From Lepisosteus oculatus (lineage: Eukaryota; Chordata; Actinopteri; Semionotiformes; Lepisosteidae), in the NCBI RefSeq assembly GCF_040954835.1, contig NC_090708.1, positions 28,718,001 through 28,782,000 on the forward strand: DNA of 64,000 bases. The letters run 5' to 3'. Below are positions 47,101-57,800 of the stretch, piece after piece. Numbering within the stretch: the first letter of the stretch is position 1; the number at the start of each line of letters is the position of its first letter. A model generated the notes under the pieces. That model saw only the letters and a program-made list of their open reading frames with translations. It ran no database searches and had not been told where the DNA came from. A program made the translations under genes and the position numbers.

Positions 47101-50100
47101 ACACGGCCTCAAGGAGCCGTCCTTCTTCCCTATGAAGAAGAACCCAGCACAGGCTGGGGACGAGGAGGGACGAATAAAACCAGAATTCAGGGCCTCCTTG
47201 ATATAATCCTGCAGGGCTTCATTCTCCGTCTGAGTGAGCGGGTAGATCCGTCCTTTGGGTGGGAGTGCTCCTGGAAGCAAATCTATTGCACAGTCATAGG
47301 TGCGGTGAGGGGGGAGCGATAGAGCTTTCTGTTTGTCAAAGGCTTGCTTCAAATGTGCATATTGGGGGGGAATAATAAAGTGTTCTTCCAAGAGGTTTAC
47401 TGAAGCAGCAACCTTGAGTGGAGGACGACAACAGTTGTCACGACAGGCCTGGCTCCAGGCAATGATCTCATTCTTGGCCCAGGAGATGTGGGGATCATGC
47501 TTTTTGAGCCAGGGAAGGCCCAGGATCACAGGGTAAGCAGGGGAGTCCAGGAGAAGGAGTGAAATGTCCTCCACATGAGTGGCACCAACAGTAAGGGATA
47601 GGGGAATGGTCTGCCAGGAAATACGTCCAGGAGCGATTGGTGACCCATCCAACGTTTGAATGCAGATAGGGGGTGAAAGCGGAGCAAGAGGAATATCCCA
47701 CTTCTTGGCAAAAGAGGCATCCATAAAATTCCCAGCTGCCCCTGAATCCACCAAAACCGAAAGGGGAAGGTGCGTGTCCATCCAGGAAATCTCAGCTGGG
47801 AATAAAGGCCCTGAAGAGGATTGTGAAAAAACAGCACTACTGACACTAATAGTAGGCAGTGGGGGAGCTCGAGGTGGATGTGGGGGTCTCAAAGGACAAG
47901 TAGCGAGCAGGTGACCCGACGCAGAGCAGTACAGACACAGCCCCTCCTGACGGCGCCTTTCCTTTTCCTCCAAGGACAGGGGTGCATGTGGCAGGGTGGG
48001 CGCCACGAGGGGAGGACCCATGGGCCTCACAGGTCTGCTTCCTGGGTGTCTCTCCGCTCTCCGCAGCCGAATGCGAGTGTCCAATTCAACTACCGCAGTG
48101 ATAGCCGCCTCTAGAGACCAGGTTGGTAAGGACATGAGCACCAGGTGGTCCTTTAGATCCTCCGAGAGACCCTTAGCGAAGAGGCAAACCAAAGCTTCCG
48201 GGTTCCAGGCAGACTCCGTGGCGAGGGCTTGGAATTCAGCCACATAATCTTGCAGTGGTCTGTCGCCCTGGCGAAGAGAGGAAAGCCGAAGGCAAGTCAA
48301 ATCCGGGTTGCTTTGAGAAAAACGCGCCTGGAGAAGGTCAGCAAAAAGCTGAAAGTCAGAGAACAGCTGCTCTCCTCTAGCAAGCAATACTGCAGCCCAA
48401 TCCAATGCTTTGCCTGTGAGCAAGGAAAGTGCGAATCCGATCCTCTGTCGAGAAGTAGAAAAACGCTCAGGCTGCAGCTGAAAAGCCAGGGAGCACTGGG
48501 CAATAAAGCCCCTGCAGCCTGCAGGATTGCCGTCATACTTCTCCGGGAGAACAAATGGTAAAGTTGAGGGAGTGGTGGGCGGGGCCGCGGTGGTTGGAGC
48601 AGGTGTTTGTAAAAAAGGCGTTGTAGGAATCGGTGCGGGAACCGGCGAAACAGGGGAAGAAAAAAGCCAGGCGACTTGGTTAGTGAGCAGTTGGAGAGAA
48701 GATTGAAGCTGGGCGATGGTCTGGGATTGCTGCGGGAGAAGGGAACGAAGGGTCTGTGCGTCTGCGGGATCCATAATCGGGCTCGGTATTCTGTAACGAT
48801 GCTCTGTAGAGGTGAAAAGGATCCGATGCAGATGCAGGAGTCACAGGGAGGTAAGTAAACGTACCGAGCAAATCCAGAAGCTGAGCCGTAGTCCGAAGGC
48901 GAAGGTAAGTCGAGATCCGGTAAAGGCACTGGTGGCGAACAATCCAAAACGTGAGACAGAATCGTAGTCGAAAAGAGAGCTACAGGGTCAAATCCAAAAC
49001 AGGCAATGATAGCAAACAATCCAAAGGGCGAGAGGAGATCCGAAGTCCGAAGGCAAAAGGTGCAGGCAGAATTCCAGGAAGGCAAAAGAGGGGTGAGAAC
49101 GCTAGGCTGAGCAACAAGAAGAGAACTCAATACCGAGCAACGGGAATCAGGTACGAATGGTATAAATAACCTGGCGTGCCGAACGGTAGAGCAATTGCAG
49201 GTGTGTTAACTCGTGCGGCGGCGCTTGTTAGAAGTAATCCGCTGCTGGTGCTGATTGGCTCGCTTACGTGTTGATCTCCGCTGGCTGGTGGTCGTGACAA
49301 ACACCTGTTGGTGTTAAATGGTGAGGTTTTATTATAATCTAAGGTATGAAAACAAACTAGCTACATTTTTAACACACTTTCTAATACACCACTTTTTTGT
49401 TGTATCTCAAGTGATTTGAAGCATTTCTGTTTTAATTGAACTTCTAGAGTTATTTCTCCAATGTTTAGGAGGATATCGCCATAATAAGGGCATGCTTGTC
49501 ATATGCTAAAAGAAAAGCTTATAACAGGAAAGGCAAAGTCTGTTTTTTTAAAAAAGCTCCTTTAAAGCCTGTGCCCCAGAAGGTCCATTTATGTTGAGCT
49601 GTGAAAGTGCTTTACAGTAAAAACCTTGTGTAAATGGTTAAAAGCAATGATCCAGGGACCAAAGGTAATTCAGGAGCCTAGAACCAATATGTGTATGCTC
49701 GGTGCAGTCGGATGTTGAAATTTGTTCCCCGTTTTTGAAAAAAGTCCCACTATATGCCGTTCCTTTATTTACAATAAGAATCTAGGAACCTCTAGGAGAC
49801 ATCAACTGCAAAGTGACATGACTGAGAGCCTCTTGAGTCCTGCAGATACAGGGTACCTCATAATTTTAATGAAATCAAATGTGTACTGTACGTGTAAAAC
49901 TGTAGCTGACCTAACAACCATCCCCTTTTCTGCAGAGCGTGTTTAATTGTACTGTTTCAGCACATCAGTTTTTTTTATTTAATTTTTTAAATAAAGCCTT
50001 TAGACAATTAGGAGGTACTGGTATTCACAAGGTAGAAGGTGGTGTTTTCAGAGGCCTAAAGGGAAACTGTTATACCTAATGATTAAATACTTGATGAGAC

Positions 50101-53100
50101 ATTTTTTACTGCATTGTTTATGTATGATCTGTGTATCTCAGCTGAAAAGCTGAGATAAAATAAGGTGTATGCATCTAAATAACTGGACCTCAAATAGCAG
50201 ACCTTATGAGCAATACTGTATGTACTTATTTAAAATATTTATAGCTCCTCTGGAAGGTTGTTGGGGGAAAAAACCTCACTCGCACCAAACAAATTTATAT
50301 TTCTAAATATCACAACATGTTCGAATTTAAGTCGTTTTAATAACAATGAATAGTCACCTAGGCGTAACAATATAAACATTTATATTGATTTAAATCGCGT
50401 TTAAATCGCCTTTATTTAAAACCCATAAATAAAGCTGATACTGTTTAGACTTTTAATTATTTAAAACTGTATTACAGCAGCACAATGCACAATGCAACGT
50501 AAATCGCTTTCTTTGTCTTCTGTGTAATAATGTTCACCTCTCTGTCCAGCAAATTAACAATAGTAATAATAATGAACTTTATTGTATATGGCACCTTTAA
50601 AAGTGGCTCCTCAAAGCGCTTTACAGGTTAAAAACAATAACAACAATACTGTTAGGCTGGGCAAACGATTTTTTTTAAATGAAATACAAAATGAGATATA
50701 ATGATGTGTTCCGGCTTAGAAATTAAGGAAGAGCATAACACGTGGGCAGCGTTTCCCATCTACTGTATACACTGCAAGTACAACCCCCCTCTCTGCAGGA
50801 GTGCTGGCTGTGACGAATTAAACCGGTTTCACAGGTATTTTCAAAGTAGAAGGAGGCGAGATTTCCAGCGAAAGACACCTCCCCCCCTCCAAAACCAAGG
50901 AAGTACAGTACTAGTTAAGAAAGGTGAGGCTCCTCAATGAAATCGCTTTAACATGCTAATACGTTGGTGTAACAGTCCGGGCGTGGCAAGCTTCTAATTT
51001 CAACCCGACCACGGCGAAAGGAACCCTTCTTTCATTTGAAGACAATTAACATACTTTAGCCCTGAGTGAATTAATAGCAAACATGGTTTACATAAAAGCC
51101 CTTTTAGCCTTTTTCACTAATGAAACCACTAAAGACATAAATATAAATATCTTAAGATTTTTAAAATACATGACTTTGCTAAAATTTATTTGAAAATAAA
51201 AACGATTACAAACCCCAGGGGAGGGATGTTGGTTTTGCATAAGAGGCAGGGCTATGGAAATGAGGCCTGTTTGGGAATGTGGAGTTACATGTTCTGGCTG
51301 TTTGTGAATTATCGTTGTTGAGTATGGAGTGTTGAGGTATTGATTTTGTCTAATGCTTTATGTTGAAAATTGAGGTGGATTTTTTTGCATAAGGGGCGGG
51401 ATTATGATAATTGGAGGGACTTGCGAGAGTATAATGGTTTGATATATTTGATTTTGTATTGTGGTCGTTATCTATGTTTTTGGTTGGTATTATGTTTATA
51501 TGGTTGTTTTTGTTGGTTGGTTGTTATTATGGTTATTAATAATATGATCTATAGTTGAAATCTGAGCCTAAATAAAAAGAAAAAGCAAGTGATTAGGTTT
51601 ATGAGCAATCTAATTACTTATTCGTTTAAAACGCTATATAAAATAAAGTTTATTATTAATTTGCTGGACAGAGCGGTGAACATTATTATGCATAAGACAA
51701 AGATAACGATCCTGATCAGTTTAGAAATCTGTGTACGCTGTAAGGTTTTTACTTCTTAAACTTTTAAAATACACATTTCGAATAGAAAGAAATCCTCTTC
51801 CTGGTACAGTCACATGAAGAGAGAGGCGAAACAGCCCTGTCGCAGTACACGAATATAATCATATCGTTATTTAATTCTTTAGATATGCGATTCCATATTA
51901 TATTAGCAGAAAAGCTTAAAACTACCACTTTTTCACACGCTATTTCACATGTTAGTTAAATACTTCGATGCTTAAAATGGAGTACCGGTGTGTATTTTTC
52001 CTTTAAAGTACCGATTCCTGGAATCTGACTGGCTGACACCCTTCTGAAGTGGTTCCATAAAATCTGGTATACGGAAAAGAAAGCGTTGATAAAAAAGCCT
52101 GGATTCTCATGTATCTCAGAGAGCGAGTGATCAGAAAAAGGAACAGCTGTTACACTCAGGTTTTACGCTCTCTCTCTGTTGAATGAATGAAAGCATTTTA
52201 TTAAAAACGCGTTTACGTTTGTCTGGGTATTTACTTTGTAATCTGTGGCTTACATCTACTTTATTGTTTTGAGATGCCACTTTTAAAGGAGATATGTAAA
52301 ATATTTTTTTTTATTATTGTTATAGAGAAACATGATCAGATTTTCCCTGGTTCAGAAAAAAGACGATTAAAATCTGTAGTCTTTGCACTTGTACAGTATG
52401 TCATCGGAAAATTCAATCAGTTTCTGCTTTGTGTAAGGATGGTGTCAAAAAGTAATTTACTTGGTGAAAAAGCTGTGCTCCTCAAAGCGCTTTACAGGAT
52501 AAAAACAATAACAACAATAGTGGCTGGGCAAACGATTTTTTTTTTTAATAGAAATACAAAATGAGATACTGTATAATGATGCGCATGAACAAAGTTATAC
52601 TGCTATTTTCCTTAGATACGCGATTAAAAAAAATATTTTTTTTGAATCCCCAGCGGAACACATTCCATAAGAATCAGTGCTTTTATATATCGCCTTTAAA
52701 CACATATATTTAAACGCGCGTTTACGATTTAAATCAAAACGTGATTCAAATCAATATAAATGTTTATTTTGTAACACATAGGTGACTATTCATTGTTATT
52801 AAAACGTAAAACCCTGTAAAAACATTGCACCCAGGCCCTGTTAAAATTACACAATGCTTGACACAAAAGGGCCTTATCATAACTGCTTAATATTAGGCAC
52901 TCTAAACCTGAAGCAACTCAGACTTGTGGGTTTCCTCGTCAGGGGAAGCAATCAGAATACCATCAACATACTGAGTGATCACAGTCAGTTGAAGCCACGT
53001 GATTCCCTGTTCTGGATAGTCATTCTTTGTAATGCATATTCCAACCCAATAGATCTGGGATAAAACCACCCACATTCGAGTGATAAATCCACGTGAATGT

Positions 53101-54790
53101 TAAAATCTGGTACTCAGCAAGTAAAACTTGCTGCCCCAATACTCCCGTGGCCTCCTGCCGTCTCCCCATATACATTACTCTGTAGCACACTGTTGAACAG
53201 AGGAGTGAAACAAGGATGACAGTAGTGCTCCAGTATCCCATAACAGAGAAACTGACACCCTATTTACAGTACATTTTAGGTTTAACTCCTTTTATGCACT
53301 GGACTGGGACAGATTTAGGAAGGCTACAAGGGATTAACAAGATCTAATCTCTTAGATCTGCCAGCAGCCATATCACCCTGCAACTCACAACTGGCAACCC
53401 ACTGAAGCTAAGCTGGTGTGAGCCTGGTCAGTACCTGGATGGGAGACCTCCTGGGAAAAACTAAGGTTGCTGCTGGAAGAGGTGTTAGTGGGGCCAGCAG
53501 GGGGTGCTCACCCTGCGGCTCATGTGGGTCTTAATGCCCCAGTGTAGTGACAGGGACACTATACTGTAAATAAGTGCCGTCCTTCGGATGAGATGTAAAA
53601 CCGAGGTCCTGACTCTCTGTGGTCATTAAAAATCCCAGAGCATTTCTCGAAGAGAGTAGGGGTGTACATTGGTTATGGTGGAGGAGTCCCCATTACCTGT
53701 AAAGTGCCTTGAGTGGAGTGTCCAGAAAAGCACTATGTAGTGTGCTCTCACAAGGCACCAGTTCTGTAGGGTTTGGGCATTTCACAAAATGATTCTTTTA
53801 ATGGCTTTAGAATCCAACCTTGCGGTATAACTCAAACAACGCACACAGGTACTAAAACACAAGAATACATTTATTAATACATAAAATATGCATATAAACC
53901 TAACAGATCTTATCGAGAGGGTTATCAGAATACAAAAGGTATACTGTATATTCAATCAGTCACGAAGAGTTACATATATTAAGATCGTTTCGTAAATGAA
54001 CTTGGTTATAACTTCTACATTAGATACTCAAAACAAGTACATAACTCTTAGGAATTAAATTGATATCAACTAGTTGGGATATCAATTGAATTCTTGAGCA
54101 GTAATGCATTGAAGTTGAATACTCATCCAGTCTCTGGGGATTCAGATCTCCTGCGGGCTCTCTGGCTCCGTGCCAGGCTGTGCTGTGTTGCTTGCGACGG
54201 TGCGCTGCTGATGCTCACTGACCGGCTAGTTAGTGTTGGCTTTAACTAGCAAAGTTTGTGCACAGGAGAAAAGATGACTGTGGGTCCCAGCAAGTCAGGA
54301 AGAGGACCGGTTCATTCCTGATGAAGCGCTAGTTCTGAATAGTGATTCAGCTGTCCACAGTTCCGACCTGTTCACGAGGCTTGCTGCTGGTGCTAACCTC
54401 GGGTGGATCCTTTGGTTACTCTCTGGCAACCTCTTTAGACTCTTAGAACAAAGGAAAGTTCTGGCACTTGGACCCACTGGCCGTTCCGTGGTTGTCCGGG
54501 CTGTCTCAGGATGGTCAGGAGGCGCTCTGCGAGAATGTCCTGCCCTCCTGGGCCGTCCTACCCTGGAATTGTCTCGCACCCCTGGAATTCTGCTTAGAGA
54601 TTCTCCTACTGGAATTCTCTAGAATAGTCTTGGAGCTCTGTGTTGCCTGTTTTTACCTGGAGAAACTTCAGCTCGTTCATTGGCACCACAGAGATGAAGA
54701 GAGAGATGGGGCCTCATTTGGGAAAGCACAGCAACACTTAATTCTGTCTTATTAACAAGCATTGCCGCTACAGCTATATAAGTACAAGCA

Positions 54791-54832
<42 letters not shown>

Positions 54833-57800
54833 CGTTAGGTAAACAGATCTTCTCACAAGACTGTTTATTCTCCCCAGTCTTGATTCTAAACCTACAGCAT
54901 TTCAGCATGTCTGGTTTCGAGACATTCAAATAAATCCAACTTGTTTCCACTATTACAACGAATTGTATATGCATACAAAAACTGTTTATCTAACTCATTG
55001 TACGTCCACCTGTACTGTACTTATACGTTTCAGACGCTCTTATATTTTCCAATCTCCTTAAGTTGATTTTCGTCAAGTCTCTTTAGTTACGTCTCTAGCC
55101 AGTCCCCCTGGCTAAACACACTCGCACCGTCATTTAGTATACCAAAACTCACAGTTACACACATACATGGTGGCACACAAATTCATAAAACACACATACA
55201 CATCGAGAATATATTTTTTCTCTTCGTACTACAATGCGCTGTATTTTGTTTCACTTCTACATGAATCGTTTTAATTCCTGAAGCGCACTCCAGGTTCACT
55301 GCATTCCTAATTTCGGATGCGGTACTTCTTTAGCCAACTGGTCAATATTTTCCGGTTTTGGATTTGATCGTATGGGAGAATCAGGGAAGGTAGGTGTGAG
55401 TGCGGACCCCCTCGACGGGGTGCGAGACAGGTAGAGTGACGCTGTCATCAACAGCGCCAGCCCCCGCTACATCAAGTCCTTTCCCACTTCGGGTGAGAGT
55501 ACAGATCTGCGGGCACCCTCCCTTTAAGAGGGGAGTCCCTGTTCTGTCTCTATTACACTCGTACCAGATGTCATCCCACTCAGACCCCCCCGTCTCCATA
55601 TGTGGGAATTGATCCCAATTATTTTCATTTCCTGCCTGTCTGTTCCCCTATGGGAGAACAGGATATAATTTAGTTGACGGTTGTAACACATTAACTAGTG
55701 CAGTGCGACCAGGAACGAATTCTTCCTTTAGTTTCTGATTCTCCTGCACTGCCTCTTTTCGCTTTTGTTCATACTCTTTGTAGTGAGTAAAGTATATTTT
55801 CTTTCAGTTTTTTTTCGTAAACACACTTTTTAGTAATCACATCCCAATTTCTCTTTTTTTTTCTCATGTATCTGCCACCACTGGTGCCGGCTGTGCACCA
55901 TGGTGGGAGCTACATGCTTATGCTTTTGGCAATCAATACTCATATGCTTTCTTTACAGGCTTCTTTGCCCCAAACTCCCTCTGACAAACTCAGCTTTTTC
56001 CATATTTTTCTCCTTCTTTTCCGTCAATTTACACTTTTCCGATATATAAACGGACCCTTACACTACTTTCTCAGACCATCAGTTAGCACACATGTTCAGT
56101 CTCTTTAAGAGTTTACTTTGTGTGAGGTAACAGCTCATACAGTACGGGGATGCTTTTACTTGAAAATCCTGTGCATTACTGCACTCATTCAGTTAAGGGC
56201 GTCTGTTACCTCCAGATCTAAATGCCTCACAGAGACTTTAAAGAGGACTTACACCGCACTGTTCACAGGTAAGAAACGAGACCTTGAAACCCCCCTTCCT
56301 TGATCAGTAATTCACCATCCCCAGAATGCCAGCATCGCTGCTTTTGCCCCTGGGTGGACTTACACACTGAGCTCAATCAGGGCGATTCTCGGGTCTCAAC
56401 ATCCTTTAAATCCTGCTACTTAGTGCTTTGCTCTTTTATTATGAGGTGTGTTTATGGTTTATGTATCGTGCATGTGTATATGTTCACAAACAAGAAATAC
56501 ACCAGAAACATACATCTATATCTACGTCTCTGCTGCTCCCTTTAAATGGAGGAAAACACGAAAAACATACATGTATCATCTACGTCTTTCCTGTTCCCTT
56601 TAAAACAAAACAAAAGAAAACCATGCCACTCCTATCCGTGCACGATCAAGACGTAGCTACTCTCAGGACCCAATCCTGAATTATATGTGCATTCAAAGCA
56701 CCACTCAAGCCTCAGAACTCCAGGTGCAATTAAGGCCCAAACCATTCCTGGATTACATGCCTACCTTGAGGCACCACTCAGGTTCAGAACCCCGGGAACA
56801 ATTAAGGCCCACACCGATCCTGAGCCTCACGGTAAAGGTCCAAACCCATTCAAAAGCCCGGTGCAATTAAGGCATACACCCGACACCAGTTTCATACATA
56901 CCAGTTTAAGGCATACACCCGACACCCAGTTTCATATTGTACGTGCAATTAAGGCATACCGCAAATCACCGCCTGCCAGACCAACTTCTGGGCTTACAGC
57001 AAACCACCCATTACATACCCATTACCGGTGTCTTCCCCGGGCCAGAGGTATCCAGGAACTCACGTTTACTCCGTCATTTCGGGCGATTCTCGCAGGGAGC
57101 AGAGATTTCCCAATTGGTCAGAGAGAGTCGGGACTTTTAAATAAAAGAGGAGTCCTTACCTCTTAGTAATGTGCGTGCTGACCGTCTCTCCTGCCGATGG
57201 GAAGTTCTGTGCCTTCTGGAGCATCCAGCCGACTATGCCACAATTGTTGTAACAGAAAGAATAAGGTTCTGGATCCCGAGTTAAACAGATGAGTTTATTG
57301 CATGCAAGGAACAATAAAGCCGAAGTCTTGTTTCCCAAATGAAAAAACAAAACCGAAGTATTGTTCAATGTGCCGGTACAAACTTTTAGGTTATATAGTA
57401 TTTTCTTTTCCGTTTCTGACGTCACTCGGCCTTATGGTGAAGAGGGGGGTCATGGTATTTGGCCAGTTAAGAGATCCTGGCCAAATGGTCAGTTTAAGAT
57501 TACACCCAGGGGGGTTCCTAGCTTGCATCTGGAATCCTTATCAGTTAACCCCCTTTCCTGTTGCTTAGAAGTCTAATTTTCAGGCAGAACTTAAGTTAAC
57601 CCTTTTTACATCTTGTGTCTTACTTCATAACTTACCCTTTGAATTAAGATCACAGAGTTTAATTTGTGTATTTTAAAACAAACTAATTTTGTATTTAAAA
57701 AACTGAAGGTTCTTGTATTGAAATAATTCTACTCTTATTAATTTCCAGATATTATTTATTCCATTTGCATGGCATCTATATAGTTTGTATTTTTATTTAC

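Larger units (their letters stand above)
44066..49304 (-). mobile_element. Ty3/gypsy chromovirus-type LTR retrotransposon E2, single open gag-pol frame
   Basis: 5' LTR 49299-48792 and 3' LTR 44578-44071 (508 bp each, about seven substitutions apart) run TGTCACGACC...CATCGTTACA. The perfect target duplication AACAC is at 44066-44070 and 49300-49304. A polypurine tract (GAAGGGGGGGGTAC, minus strand) abuts the 3' LTR. A self-priming-type site AATACCGAGC (48790-48781) is complementary to GCTCGGTATT in the LTR (49138-49129). A TATTTATA box lies about 30 bases before that point. It lies antisense in clic6 intron 4 and is a distinct family from E1, though related. Confidence 0.95.
53366..54832 (+). 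mobile_element. 5S rRNA-derived SINE, copy 3, split by an LTR
   Basis: The head contains CCACTGAAGCTAAGCTGGTG and GAGCCTGGTCAGTACCTGGA, close to the 3' part of vertebrate 5S rRNA, then TGGGAGACCTCCTGGG. The tail AAGTGCCTTGAGTGGAGTGT runs to 53735, is broken by the insertion at 53736-54772, and resumes GCTATATAAGTACAAGCAAT, ending in (ATT)n at 54790-54830. Confidence 0.85.

Noticed and set aside
45424..48561. Plus-strand open frames within E2
   Set aside because: All are opposite to the 1429-codon gag-pol frame and show no family likeness.
53366..53480. 5S rRNA gene
   Set aside because: Only the 3' half of 5S is recognisable, it is fused to a SINE body and tail, and the same structure occurs at 3615.
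56687..57166. 159-codon plus-strand frame as a gene
   Set aside because: It runs through degenerate GCAATTAAGGC repeats in the probable ERV-like leader, opposite in sense to the LTR, and no domain is recognised.
57245..57627. Complete endogenous retrovirus with coding genes
   Set aside because: Only an LTR, a primer-site-like sequence and broken leader are visible here. No protease, polymerase or envelope domain was found on either strand nearby.
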